The position numbers were made by a program, and so were the translations under genes. The notes below the pieces were generated by a model. It was not told where the DNA came from. It saw only the letters and a program-made list of their open reading frames with translations, and made no database searches. From Catenaria anguillulae PL171 (lineage: Eukaryota; Blastocladiomycota; Blastocladiomycetes; Blastocladiales; Catenariaceae): a stretch of 35,287 nt of DNA. The stretch is from NCBI GenBank assembly GCA_002102555.1, contig MCFL01000250.1:1-35287 (forward strand), written 5' to 3'. Numbering within the stretch: position 1 is the stretch's first letter; the number at the start of each line of letters is the position of its first letter. Below are positions 9,701-22,489 of the stretch, in pieces.

Positions 9701-12693
9701 CTACACAAGAGCCGTCTCGGCCTCCTCGTCCTGGGCATCCAACTCCCCCACCTCCTCAACGGCCTGATACCCGCCAATCACTTGGCCTTTTGGTAACACC
9801 CGCTCCTTTGGCAACACGCGCCGCTTGACCAGCTTGTAAACTTCGGAAAAGACCATAAACACAACGGCGCTCGCCCACACATAACCCCACTCGTACGTAA
9901 ACTCCGTGTGATGAAACACATGGTGGTTCACATACGGAATGTACGGCAAGGGCACAATCGTGACCGCGCCAACCACAATGGCCCACAGTAACAGCTTTGC
10001 CTCGGCCCACTTGTAATAAAACAGCGACCGGCGTGGGAACCGGCAGTTGATGGCGTGCACGAGCAACAGCATGCACAGCGTGACAAAAGCAACGCCTCGT
10101 GCACGGTATGCCACGTCGCATTCCACCGAGTACGCCTTGTTGCAGTTGGCGCCGTTGAGCGGCATCACCTCGTTGAGTGGCACTTTGGCGTGCACAAAGG
10201 CCACCAGGCAAAACACAAGCAGTGTCAGGCCGCCCATGGCGGTGCCGAGAATGCCCGTATCGGCAATGAATTCGTTGGTAAACACGCCGCCCGCGCGCGG
10301 CTTTACGCGCATGAGCTTGTCGCTTGCAGGTTCCATGGCCAGGGCGAGCGCAATCGGGGATGACGTGACCAGGTTGAGCCACAGGATTTGAATGGCAGAC
10401 ATGGGAAAGATGGGCTGGCCGAGGCCGTCGTGGAACACAAGGCCAACGACCAAAGCAAACACTTCGGCCACGTTGCTCGACAACAAGTGTCCGCTGTACT
10501 TTGTGATGTTGGCAAAGATCCGTCGTCCCTGCGCGACAGCCGTCACAATGCTCGAAAAGTTGTCATCCGACAACGTGATACACGATGCCTCTTTGGTCAC
10601 GTCCGCGCCACCCTGGCCCATGGCAATTCCAACGTCGGCAAACGCAATTGCCGGCGCGTCGTTGACGCCGTCGCCTGTCATGGCCACGTAGCATCCGCGG
10701 CGGTGCAGCGCCGAAACCATCTTGACCTTTGTTTCAGGCGAGCACCGGGCAATCACGAGTGGCAGGTTGGGCAGCGCGTCTAGCTCTTCATCCGAGAGGG
10801 AATCAAACTGCATGGAGGTCATGACGAGCGACTGTTCCTCGCGCGTGCCTGGAAGCGCCGTTGCTGGCAAGATGCCGATTTGGCGAGCAACTGTTGAATC
10901 CAAGTCCAGTTAGTGATGATCCAGACGGCAGAAAAATGGCGACATAACACAGAATAAAACGAACTCGCAGACGCAGAGATATGATGGTCACCCGTGATCA
11001 TATGCACTTTAATTCCGGCTTGATGGCAACCCGCAATGGCACCGGGCGTCTCTTTGCGTGGCGGATCTTGAATACCGACCAACCCAATAAGGACCAAGTT
11101 GCGCTCGTTCTCGTCACGGTGGTCGGCGTCTTGCATCTGGATAAGCAAATCGGACGTGGCCTCAGGGCCAGGAACGCGGCGCATGGCCACGCACAGCACG
11201 CGCAAGCCTTCGCTGGCCATGGCCACGGTTTTGGCTTGGACGACCTCGTTGGCGTACGCTTGCGTCATGGGAACCACCGTGATCCCGTCAGTGTCAAGAT
11301 AGCCCGTGCAGCGCGGCAACACTGACTCAAGTGCACCCTTGGTGTACATGACGAGATCATGGCCCAGGCCATGAGCAAGGTCTCGATACACAACCGACAT
11401 GCGCTTAATGGTTGAGTCGAAAGGGTACTCGGCAAAAAACTGGTGAGAATAGCCAAGGAGCTGACCTTTGGCGTATCCATGGCGGTCGGCAACCAGAGCG
11501 AGCGCGATTTCGGTCGTGTCTCCAGCGCCCTCGTACATATTGGTTGCAGAGTTGAGCGTTACCGAGCATGTGTTGCAGAGCCCGCAGAGTTCTAGGAAAG
11601 GCTTGAGCTTGTCCATGGCCACCCCAACAATGCCACCCTCCTTGCTGAACGAACCGCTGACCTGGACATCAGTACCAAACAGCCAGCCCGTCACCATGGA
11701 CATGCGCCCCTCAGTGAGCGTGCCGGTCTTGTCGGAGCAAATGTTGGTGACCATGCCAAGCGCTTCGAGCGACACGAGCTTGCGCACAACGGCTTTTTCC
11801 TTCGCCATCTTGGAGACTCCCAATGCCATGGCAACGGTTGTCACGGCAGGCAAGCTTTCGGGCAAAATGGCAACCGCCGTGGCAATCGCGTATAGAAGAA
11901 CTTGAGTGTCGGAAAAGTTCCACTTGTTGACCCAAAAGACGATAATGCCCAAGACAATGGCCATGAGAAAGCACCCAATCATCAAGTTGCGCATGGTACG
12001 CTCGAGCGGCGTGAGAGCATTCTTCGAGACACCTGCTTTGACCGCCTCTGCAATCTTGCCAATCTCGGTGTTGATTCCTGTTCCCACAACGATCCCCTTG
12101 CCGCGGCCGTACGCAATCATGGTCGACTTGAAGCATGTGTTGCGACGGTCACCGAGCGGACACTCGTCCACGATGGCGTCGCTCATCTTACGGATAGCCA
12201 TGGGCTCGCCCGTGAGAATTGCTTCATTGGCTTGCAGATTCACGGTTTCAAACAAGCGCAAGTCGGCTGGAACATGGTCTCCCTCCTCGAGCTGCACAAT
12301 GTCACCAGGAACGAGATCTGCCGCTTGAATTTCTACCAATTTTCCGTTGCGATGCACAGCGGCTGTCGCGGCTGTCAACTTGCGCAGCGAGTCCATTTGC
12401 CGTTCCGACTTGAATTCTTGATGGAACGACAGATATGAGTTGGTGAGGATGATGAACATGAGTACAACAGACTTTACAGCATCGCCGGCAAGGGCCGCAA
12501 TCAAGAATGCGATGAACAAGACGGCATTCATGGAGTTGAAGACGGCGTTGGCGAGCACCCTGAGTGCGGACGCGCCAGCCGTTTCGCCAATTTGGTTTGG
12601 TCCGTACTCGGCCAAGCGGCGAGCAACTTCATCGGCATCGAGTCCGAGCGTCAAATCTAAGGGAATGCATCGCGTGTCGTCTTGGTTACTCAT
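9701..12693 (-). CDS. ENA: ENA-type (P-type IID) sodium/potassium-exporting ATPase
   Basis: A P-type ATPase of about 972 residues with exons 10965-12693 and 9701-10890 and a 74 bp intron. The splice (donor GTTCGT at 10964, acceptor CAACAG) restores MITGDHHISASAIARQIGIL. Visible motifs in order are the actuator loop LTGEP at about residues 160-164, a fourth membrane helix with ILPESLPAV, the phosphorylation site CSDKTGTLTEG (Asp at about 321), the nucleotide-domain segment EYPFDSTIKRMS, the hinge AMTGDGVND, and six more C-terminal membrane segments. The order and spacing of QFDSLSDEELDALP, LPLVIARCSPETKVKM and IPYVNHHVFHH match fungal ENA pumps rather than SERCA or PMR1. ENA pumps export Na+ or K+ at the plasma membrane at alkaline pH or high salt. 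I chose the ATG at 12693; in-frame ATGs at 12750 and 12849 would add 19 or 52 residues without similarity to the family. Confidence 0.9.
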
Positions 12694-13373
12694 TGAATTG
12701 ATACGTTGATTCCTCCACGACTTTGGTGTCCGATCCGTGTCCAGGTTCATGGCACCTTGACGCGTTTCATGCAGATAGTTGCCAAATCGCACCTGTGTTG
12801 AGCTCGCGAGCGACCATGTCCACATCAATCCGGTAGTATTCCATATCATTCTTGCAGCGGAAGGTGATTGACTTCTTGCGAGTTGAAAAGCGTGAAATCG
12901 TCGACGACCACGTCCGAGTCAATGGGAGTGGGTAGTGCATGTCGTTGGTGACCGAGAAATTGTGCGATAGGTTGATTGATGGTAACCTGACTTGGACGAT
13001 GTCCTATGTTGAATCACCTGAGTCTCTGTTGTGGGTTTCGATTTTGAATCGTTGATGGAAGAGGATCTGGTTCGCCTTTATAACAAGTTTCCAGACTCTT
13101 GCCAGGAAATCTGGAAGGCTGGCAGAATGGGTTAAGCTGCTTGGAAGCGTACCCGTGACCTTGATGGAACACATTCGCTTCTGGAGCACGCCATCTAGAA
13201 CATCGCAGAAAGGAGTGGATCAACTCACTCAAAAACATCTACCCCACCACCCCCGAAGCACTTCAGGCATTATTAAAGAGTAAAGGATCGCATTGAGAAT
13301 GATGATGCTGATGTGTACATGACTTCCTGACAGCCTTGCCACAACTCCAGAGTTCGAACCTTGGTGTCACTGC
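12694..13373. other. ENA upstream region holding an unexplained open frame
   Basis: This is upstream DNA of the ENA gene and 3' flank of the membrane-protein gene at 13374. On the minus strand, 12767-13003 is open for 78 codons with a composition that looks coding (it includes RCKNDMEYYRIDVDMVAREL) but has no clear start codon. A CATAG lies directly before it and could be a splice acceptor. I recognise no family. It may be a gene remnant, a 5' exon, or chance. Confidence 0.35.
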
Positions 13374-14027
13374 CTACCGACCGCTTGCCACCGAATCCCA
13401 ATACGACGGTGGTGGATTATGCTCTACCTCGACTACCCTTGTGCTGCCATTTGCGCGAGAACCTCCCGCCGGCTCTGACCCACGCCGACCCTCTGTCGCG
13501 CCGCTCCTTGATCCCAGCCGTGCAAACGTCGGCGGCGGCGGTGATGGCAACAGCGGCGCCTGGCTTGGATCGATCGACGTCGACTGGTACATGAATGGCC
13601 CTGCTTGTCCCGCCGCCGGTACGTTACCGGACGCCGTGCGTGGCGGAGCCGGCACAGTCGGTGACTGCAAAAGTGCACGCTGATACTCGATTTGGCGCTG
13701 ACTCGCCCTTGCTTGCTCGGTCCAAGGCTGCTGACTGGCATTGGATCCTGCGTGCTGGTTCAAGGAAGCCCATGGCGCAGGTGGTGATGGGCTTGTCAAT
13801 GGTCGAGGCGGAGCGACCGGGGTTCGATTGACGTTGGCGACCCTGATGCAGCAGCTGATGATGCCGACGAGGGCAAAACCAGTGAAGCCCAGGATCCAAA
13901 GGGTCATGAAGTTTTGCCGGCTCCGCTCAAAGTCCGATTCGAACGAAGTTGAGGGCCATGAGCTGCTTGAGGGCCAGGTCGAGAATGGGGCGGAAGCAGC
14001 GATGGTGGATTGCGGTAGGATGTACAT
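13374..14027 (-). CDS. single-pass membrane protein with proline-rich tail and C-terminal PPxY motif
   Basis: A 217-residue protein without a recognised family. A short Ser-rich N-terminus is followed by one membrane segment at about residues 40-62 (FMTLWILGFTGFALVGIISC). A long cytosolic-type tail rich in Pro, Ser and Gln follows, ending in NPPPSYWDSVASGR. PPPSY is a PPxY motif, the ligand of WW domains, and in fungi such membrane proteins are adaptors for Rsp5/NEDD4 ubiquitin ligases. That role is inference from the motif alone. The start at 14027 was chosen because it lies directly before the Ser-rich segment; the open frame continues upstream for 148 codons through a (CA)n-rich leader that codes for His-Thr repeats and is unlikely to be translated. 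The gene is divergent from the subtilase. Confidence 0.65.
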   Translation of the reverse strand: MYILPQSTIAASAPFSTWPSSSSWPSTSFESDFERSRQNFMTLWILGFTGFALVGIISCCIRVANVNRTPVAPPRPLTSPSPPAPWASLNQHAGSNASQQPWTEQARASQRQIEYQRALLQSPTVPAPPRTASGNVPAAGQAGPFMYQSTSIDPSQAPLLPSPPPPTFARLGSRSGATEGRRGSEPAGGSRANGSTRVVEVEHNPPPSYWDSVASGR

Positions 14028-14095
14028 TGTGTGTGTGCGTGTGTGTATTGTGTGCGCGTGTGTGAGTGTGTGAGTGTGTATGTGTTTTGCGTCGT
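14028..14095 (+). repeat. imperfect TG microsatellite
   Basis: A run of TG dinucleotides interrupted by GC, TA and GA steps lies immediately upstream of the membrane-protein start at 14027, so it is in the 5' leader of that minus-strand gene as (CA)n. Confidence 0.85.
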
Positions 14096-15313
14096 GTGTG
14101 TGCTGGTTGCTGAGGACTTGATCGATGCGTATGTATATGTGGTTGGCATATGAGAGGACGTCAGGAATGAAAGGCGGGCCGCGCGGATTCTTATGGCATT
14201 TCTCGAGGCGTTGGAGGTGCAGTGTGAATGCATGCAACGTGTCCAGCTCTAGCATCATGCATGGGTACTGGTGCCAGGCACGCGCGCCAGGTAAGGGTCG
14301 CCGTCGCCCATGCTCCCCGTCCGAGTTTCGTTGTTTCGTGACGCGAGACAAGGAACTGATCACGAGGGAGGGATGCTGATGCTGTGGGCAGGGCGGTGTG
14401 CGTAGGTAAACGTTTTTGAGGTCAGTAGAAGGTAACGGACCCGTTCGCCACAGTGAGAGCCAGCCGACCAACCCTAGTTGAATTCATTCACGGCAACGTC
14501 GTTTGACCTTTTACGTGGACGTATGCATGTGCGCTCACTGACCATGCTTTCACGGTTCACCAGAGAACCCCGTGGTCACGGTGAAATACATAATGCAGCA
14601 GCGCGAAGCACTATGCCTTCCGTTCCACGATGGACGCTGAACAGAGTAGAAGACGTTCCAGGCATGTAACATGTACACAATAATCCGCATGATACAGTTC
14701 GCTTCTCCCGCCTGCGGCCAGCTGTCGAACTCGTAAGTCACAGGATTGCCCAGAGTTGAAACTCTGAAGCCAGACTGCTGTGAGCGAGTCGCGGGTTGGC
14801 TTGGCCGCGTCAGGTGACGAGACGCGTCGCAAAGGGGGGGAAAATGAAGCGCGAAATTGGATTTCTCGCGGATTTGCCGATCGTTGAAGACTCGGCTTGA
14901 CTTGCGGGCTGCTTGGCGGCCGGCGGCGGCAATGAAAATTGGGTCGGTCATGAAGAGATGGCCAGGTGATAGACCTGCTGACCTCTTTCTTGTACGTCCA
15001 GTTCGTTGCTGACCGTAGGGAAAAAGTAAGCATGCAAAAGGCTGTACGAGAAAGGCGGGAGCAAGCGTGCAATCGCGCAATCTGCAAAGTCAGAGAGGAA
15101 ATCGAAATCGACGTGGAACCCAACGGCCCGACGTGTCTCTCTGAAAAAGAAAGGTTCAAAACCCATCCGCTGCCCGCCGTACCTTCCTCCCTCTCACAGC
15201 GTGTTGCTGCAACTCTTGTGGACGCGCTCTGCTTCTTTACACAACGTCCGCTCCGAGCTCCGCGCCTCCCCGTTCCCTCAACGCTCCGTTTCCCCATCTC
15301 CATCCGACCAACC
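14028..15313. other. long divergent intergenic region
   Basis: This lies between the membrane-protein gene (-) and the subtilase gene (+). It holds the TG microsatellite at its left end and a pyrimidine-rich stretch just before the subtilase ATG. Long open frames on both strands lack recognisable domains and overlap the subtilase start; I regard them as chance. No RNA gene or TATA-like element stands out. Confidence 0.5.
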
Positions 15314-17050
<1,737 letters not shown>

Positions 17051-17579
17051 ACGACGTTGGACGTTTTCCATTTTCTTTTTTTCTCCCCCTGTGCATATTT
17101 TCTCTCACCTTTTCACTTTCCTTGGGCGTCGTTCGCGACGTGTCGAGCTGCTTGTATTTTCCTCCCATTACTTCATGCCTTGCGAATCGATCTCGAGTCT
17201 CTCGGGGTCCCATGCACATAATTCCCCTCTGAAATCCACTCTCTCCTCGCCCAAATCGCCCATATCATGTTATTTGGCCACTTGTTGTTGTTTACCTTTG
17301 TCCTTGCTCAATGAAACATGTCATCGAGCACACCTTGACCCGTTTGGAAGACAACTTTCCCTGAACTGGACTGCCTCAGGCTGAACATGGTCAGGAAAAT
17401 ATCGTTGCATGCGAGATTGCTCGCATCATTGCATGTAGGTTGGCAACAGGGATATTGTGCGTCTGTGGGGAATAAGACCAAAACAAAATACTTGCGGCGA
17501 TTTAGAAGCAATTATACGATACGATTGCTGCAAGCCTGAGAACAGCATCGGGTTGTAAGCGGTTCACCCGCTCAACGAC
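17051..17579. other. convergent 3' flanks of subtilase and thioesterase
   Basis: A strongly pyrimidine-rich stretch directly follows the subtilase stop (about 17060-17135) and is probably 3' UTR. Beyond it no gene, RNA or repeat is recognisable. Confidence 0.55.
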
Positions 17580-18398
17580 TCACTCCACCTTCATGTACTC
17601 TGCCTTGCCAAACACCTCCATTCCCTTCCGCCTGCCCTCCTCCTCCCACCTGACCACAGCCCTCGCAATCTCTGGTGTGATGGGCGTCTTGCGCTGCTTG
17701 CCATAGTCAAACACCACCAGCGTACACGTCCCATCGGCTACAAGCACACCTTGCCTGTGCGAAAAGGCAACATACTCAAGCACCACCCGATCCTTCTTGC
17801 TTCCGGGGCCGGCCGCCTCTTGTGCAATCACGGCCTTCAACTCGTCCACATCCTTTTCACTCACGCGCAAAAAATAGGTCAACGTGTCAGGATAATGCAC
17901 CTGTGCGCGGTACCGAGTCGTGACATTGGCCACGATCGGGCCCGGAAATCCTGGCGTCGGGTGCGCAAACGAGTGCCGCTGGCCCTCGGGCAAGTGGCGC
18001 GAAAAGTCGATCAAGTATTGCATGCGGACAGACTCAAAGTAGCGCATGAGACTGACGTTGTTGAGGTGGCCAAATGCGTCTTGGTCGCCCCATTGCACTT
18101 GAATGTGCAAGTGCGACGGGTAGGCTTGTGCGAGCGGGCGGACGGATGGGTGGAATTGTGCAGGGGCTGAGGCAAAGGGCCAAGGACCGTGTCCCGCGGC
18201 GATGGCGGGGTACCGAGAGTCGCTGCTGGAGAGATACGGCGAGGACGAGATGGAGCGGATGTGGGTGCCTGTGCCGGCATGGTGTTGTTCGCCGAAGGGG
18301 CCAACGATGGCGATTCTGGCGGCGGCAGCCCGAGTTGAAGCCCATCGGATAAGGCCGGCAGGTTGAACGAGTCGAGCGAGGGCGGAAGACATGGTCAT
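17580..18398 (-). CDS. hotdog-fold acyl-CoA thioesterase (4HBT type), probably mitochondrial
   Basis: A single-exon protein of 272 residues. The first 30 residues are rich in Arg, Ala and Ser without acidic residues (ALARLVQPAGLIRWASTRAA), as in mitochondrial import signals. The hotdog domain starts at about residue 97 with HIQVQWGDQDAFGHLNNVSL. This is the 4-hydroxybenzoyl-CoA thioesterase motif, in which the Asp (about 107) before G-H-x-N-N is the catalytic residue. A central helix (MRYFESVRMQYLIDF) and the strand TTRYRAQVHYPDTL follow as expected. The family hydrolyses acyl-CoA or aroyl-CoA thioesters; the exact substrate cannot be read from sequence. The gene is divergent from the HemW gene, 402 bp apart. 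Confidence 0.82.
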   Translation of the reverse strand: MTMSSALARLVQPAGLIRWASTRAAAARIAIVGPFGEQHHAGTGTHIRSISSSPYLSSSDSRYPAIAAGHGPWPFASAPAQFHPSVRPLAQAYPSHLHIQVQWGDQDAFGHLNNVSLMRYFESVRMQYLIDFSRHLPEGQRHSFAHPTPGFPGPIVANVTTRYRAQVHYPDTLTYFLRVSEKDVDELKAVIAQEAAGPGSKKDRVVLEYVAFSHRQGVLVADGTCTLVVFDYGKQRKTPITPEIARAVVRWEEEGRRKGMEVFGKAEYMKVE

Positions 18399-18800
18399 TT
18401 AACTGTATACACTGTATTATGGGCAGGACTCAGGAGCGTTTCCATTGCTGCAGTGACGGCCGCTGCTGCCGTCGCCATGATGCAGTCTGACCGGATCGGC
18501 GGCCCATGATCAAAGAGGACGATCACGGCCCAAGCACGACCGCGGAATGACCAAGTTCTACACCTTGCTTGATACCGCACGGGGGTCCCGGACTTGTCGT
18601 TGCGAGTCCGTGGTGGGTTCCAAGTTGGCAGGAAAGGAATGACTTGCATGTGTTGAAATATGGAACGCTTCATGGGATCGAGCGCATCGGAAATCTGCAT
18701 GAGGAGGGTGCGAGACATGGGTTCCTCGATGAAGAAGTACTAGTATCACACCCAGGTCAGCATGCAACCGTCAGCGTCTCGGAGGCATGCTACATACACA
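18399..18800. promoter_or_regulatory. shared upstream region of the thioesterase and HemW genes
   Basis: A 402 bp divergent spacer between two genes whose products both carry Arg-rich mitochondrial-type leaders. No clear core promoter motif is visible. An in-frame ATG at 18762 could extend HemW by 13 residues. Confidence 0.4.
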
Positions 18801-20638
18801 ATGCAAATTGCTCCGTACAAGTCCTCGATCTTGTCTCGCCGGCGAGCCGGTTGTGCCGCCAAGACTACTCTCGGTCGCCTGCCGCAAGCATCATCCCTCC
18901 GGATCCAGCATCCCTTGATCGGCCAAGAACAGCGACGACTTCGGTCAATGTCAACCGAGGCTCAATCACTGCTCCCTCTCGGCGTCTACATCCACTACCC
19001 GTACTGCCGCCACCGGTGCTCATACTGCGCCTTCAACGTCTACAAACTGCCCTCGGAATCCAAGTCGCTTGTCTCCTCCGAGCCATACACAGCCGAGATC
19101 AAGCATGCCTTCACGAGCCCGCCGCTCATGTCACAAGACGAGCGTGGGTTGGTGGTGCCAAAGTACAAGGTCAAGTCCGTGTACTTTGGCGGGGGAACGC
19201 CGTCGCTTGCTCCTTTATGTATGTGTTCCGGTTTTGTCACCAGAATGGTTTCGAGAGATGAAGCTGATTGTCACCACAATGCAGCTTGGTTCAATCATTG
19301 CCTGGCGGCCATTCGTTCGCATGCGGCGTACGTGGACGAGGATGTCGAGGTTACTGTTGAAGCCAATCCCTCGGTACACTGGCGACGGTTGTCTCATTTG
19401 TTTCGCACTCTTGCCCATGCTGACTCCAACATGTGGGTTTCAAGTATAGGACGTTTCCAAAGAGTTTCTCCACCAGCTCCGCGACCTTGGTGTCAACCGT
19501 CTTTCTCTCGGAGTCCAATCTCTCGATCCTGCGACGCTTCGCCTGTTTGAGCGAGACCATTCTGTGGAAACTGCGACGAGGGCCTCTGAGTGGGCAAAGG
19601 AGGTGTTTCCTGGCCGAGTGTCATTGGATTTCATTTGGGTAGGTATGCTTTTTGCGGTGTGTCTCTGACTTAAACTGATTTTCGTTTCTTGTATTAATAT
19701 GCGCATTCAGGGAAGACCACAGCAAACCGTGAATCAGTGGCGCCAAGAGCTGGAGCAGGTGCTCGACATGGCCGACGACCATTTATCCCTCTACCAGCTG
19801 ACTTTCGAGCGAGGAACAAGGTACGGCCACCCTACTTCATATCCGCGCATGTCATTCGGAAGTTGACATACTTTCCACGGACCTCTTTCGCCACAGACTG
19901 TTTCGCAACTATTCCTCGAAACCCGCCGACATGCCCACAGAAGATACGCTTGCCGAAATGTACCACTTGACCATCGACGTTTGTACATCCTTTCCTAACC
20001 CCTCATCGTGGCAAAGTGCTGTCTTTTCCGACTCACCAAATCAGCGCGTGTCACACTTTTAACAGCTGGCTCGATCCCGCGGTTTCAATCAATATGAAGT
20101 CAGCTCCTTTTCGAGGAATGGCGCCGTTGGCAAACACAACATGACCTACTGGCAAGGCTATGATTACCTGGGCATTGGCCCTGGCGCGCATGGCCGCGTG
20201 TCGTACTTGAAGCCGACTGATTTGCGGGTGCGGCGACGAGTCAAGACGGTCTGTATTCCGTCGCCGCCCACGTGGCAGGCCGCTTGTTTGCGGGATGGGC
20301 ACGGGGTGGCCAAGCATACGGTCATGACTGAGGCGGAAAGTGTGCACGAGGCAATTGTGTTTGGTTTGCGGATGAGGGAGATGGGTGTAGAGTGGGAGAG
20401 GGTACAGGAGGTGACTGGATGCGAAAGAGACGTGCGCGAGGTATGTTCGTTGTCCTGTTTGAGATTCGGTGCCGACACTATCCGCGCTCACTCTCCTCTG
20501 TACGCTGGACAGCATTTGGACATGGATCAAGTTGACATGTTGGTTGCAGGTGGCTTGTTGGAGGTGAGTGACGAGCGGTTGAGATGCACAGACAAGGGAT
20601 TGGCTGTGGTCGACGCGATACTGGTGAGAATACTGTAG
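18801..20638 (+). CDS. HemW/RSAD1-like radical SAM protein (coproporphyrinogen oxidase-like)
   Basis: Seven exons: 18801-19218, 19285-19373, 19450-19638, 19711-19820, 19897-19978, 20066-20440 and 20513-20638. All six introns are GT-AG, 66-87 bp, and the phases give 462 residues. A basic leader ([20 protein letters not shown]) suggests mitochondrial import, as for animal RSAD1. The radical SAM cluster motif is YCRHRCSYC, with Cys69, Cys73 and Cys76, followed by [10 protein letters not shown] (SAM binding), [31 protein letters not shown] and [13 protein letters not shown]. These are HemW rather than HemN features. HemW binds heme and is thought to be a heme chaperone rather than a coproporphyrinogen oxidase. 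The sixth intron (20441-20512) is 72 bp and has no stop in frame, so retention would only insert 24 residues. A start at 18762 is possible. Confidence 0.88.
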
Positions 20639-20905
20639 GATCCCGGCATACAGAACGTTGTCGGTGTGACGCTATCGTGCAGGGGATTTGGTGGGAGAAT
20701 GGAACCTGCAGACTCACGAGGCGGTGGTCACGGGAAGTGTGAATCATTGTCTATTTTTTCGAGAGACACAGATGAACAGAGCTCTCTGCTTCAAATAATG
20801 CCTTGTGACCCCTCACAAATCATTTTGTCTCTCTAGAGTGCGGAAGCGCATGCCCATGAAGTACATCTGCCGCACTCCATACTCCAGCGTTATCAACTAT
20901 AAACC

Positions 20906-22032
20906 ATGACCAGATCCATCCAACTCCGTGTGCCCGCTTCAACCGCCAACCTTGGCCCCGGCTACGACTCGCTCGGCATGGCCCTGTCTCTCTACCTGAC
21001 TGTGTCGGCCACCCTCTCGCACGCCTCCGCCAATGACTCGCCCACCACGCCAAGCATTTCGCTCACCTACACTGGCGCCGAGCCGGGCGCCATCTCGCTC
21101 GACCCGTCGAAAAACCTCATCTCGCGCACATTGCTCGACACGCTACGTGCCGCACACACGTCGCTGCCCGCCGACTCGGTTCTATCAATTCACATTGACA
21201 ACCCAATCCCACTGGGCCGTGGCCTCGGGTCGTCCGGATCGGCCGTTGTTGCGGGCGTCGTGCTGGCCAACTGGGCCGCACAGCTCGGATGGTCCAGGGA
21301 CAAGTTGCTCCAGCACTGTGTGGCAATCGAGGGACATCCAGATAACGTTGCGCCCTCGCTCCTTGGCGGGTTCGTCGCATCCGTCATGTCGGGTTCTGGT
21401 CCCACGGCAGCACAGGACGCGGACCACGAGCCGCCAGTATACACGTTGCAATTGCCGTTTGCAAAGGACAAGATCAAGCTGGTCGCCGTTGTTCCTGCAT
21501 ATCACACGCCCACCGACCTGGCAAGGGCGGCGCTGCCCAAGGCATATGCCGTGGGCCAAGTCGTGCACACGGTGCAACGAGCCGTCATGTTGACACATGT
21601 GCTGGGCAACCCAAATGTCCATGGCAAGGGCACGCATTTGACCAAGCAGGCCCTTGGGTGTTTGTTGGACGATGTCGTTCACCAGCCGTATCGGATGCAT
21701 TTGGTTCGTTGTTTTACCCATGGCTCGTCTTGGCCGCATGAATCAGAAAAGTTCTTCATCTGACTGTTGGTTGCTTGCAGATTCCCGGATTTCAACAACT
21801 CAAGTCTGCGCTCGACACAAACCCAGACGTGCTCGGCCTGTGCGTGTCCGGCGCTGGCCCAACCGTGCTCATCTTTTGCGCACATGATGTTGATGTTCCA
21901 CAGTTGACGAGTTCCATTGAGGTCGAGTACGCAAAGCTGCCACACCCAGAACACCCAGGCAAGGTTGGCATCGATGTGCTGGTGCTGCCCATTGAGTGTG
22001 CCGAGGAAGGTTCTCAGTGGACAGAATCTTGA
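20906..22032 (+). CDS. THR1: homoserine kinase (THR1, GHMP family)
   Basis: Two exons, 20906-21703 and 21781-22032, with a 77 bp intron whose donor is GTTCGT. The product is 349 residues. It opens with the homoserine kinase signature LRVPASTANLGPGYDSLGMA. The GHMP ATP-binding loop is PLGRGLGSSGSAVVAGV at about residues 102-118, then IEGHPDNVAPSLLGG at 141-155, and the C-terminal GHMP motif CVSGAGPTVL is in exon 2. The enzyme phosphorylates L-homoserine with ATP, the step before threonine synthase, in the cytosol. Length and domain order are normal for the fungal enzyme. It lies 267 bp downstream of HemW on the same strand, with no sign of co-transcription. Confidence 0.94.
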
Positions 22033-22489
22033 CTTGCATAGGCCTGTCCGTCCACTTGGCTATTTATTGGTTTGGGTAGCAAAGTGTCGTGTGCAGAGTG
22101 TATTTGTATGTCGAATGGAGCTAGCTTGAAGGCAATGGTGCGGTACTGAAATGGAGAATCAATGGAAACACAAAAAGCAGAGGGAAATATGGAAATCAAT
22201 CAAGAGCTCGAGTTGGAACAACAACGTCGGGCAAGAGAGGGCGGAACCGCGATGGCAAGACATAAGGAACACGAACTAACCAACAATCAAGAACCAAGTG
22301 CAAGCACCAAATGTGAAAGAGGAATAGGGAAAGGGTATGAAGAAAAGGGGAGTAGAGACCCCACACACACACACACACACAACAAGCAGCCAGGACAACT
22401 AACAGCAACAACAAGGACAACCAGGGAGGGAATCCACAGCAATTCAGAAAAGAGGTTCATCGGCACACACCCATCCACATGGGCCGCGG
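22033..22489. other. convergent intergenic region with CA microsatellite
   Basis: The 3' flanks of homoserine kinase and the Ser-rich gene. It is A-rich on the plus strand and contains a (CA)10 run at 22362-22381. On the minus strand a GTGAGT donor overlaps the last codons of the Ser-rich gene, and an acceptor-like TTTCAG lies near 22157, so a further 3' exon of that gene is possible but unproven. Confidence 0.5.
22362..22381 (+). repeat. (CA)10 microsatellite
   Basis: Ten uninterrupted CA units between the convergent homoserine kinase and Ser-rich genes. Confidence 0.95.

Noticed and set aside
13345-13375. GTTCGAACC resembling a tRNA T-loop
   Set aside because: The flanking bases do not form a T stem, and no acceptor, D or anticodon arm can be drawn around it.
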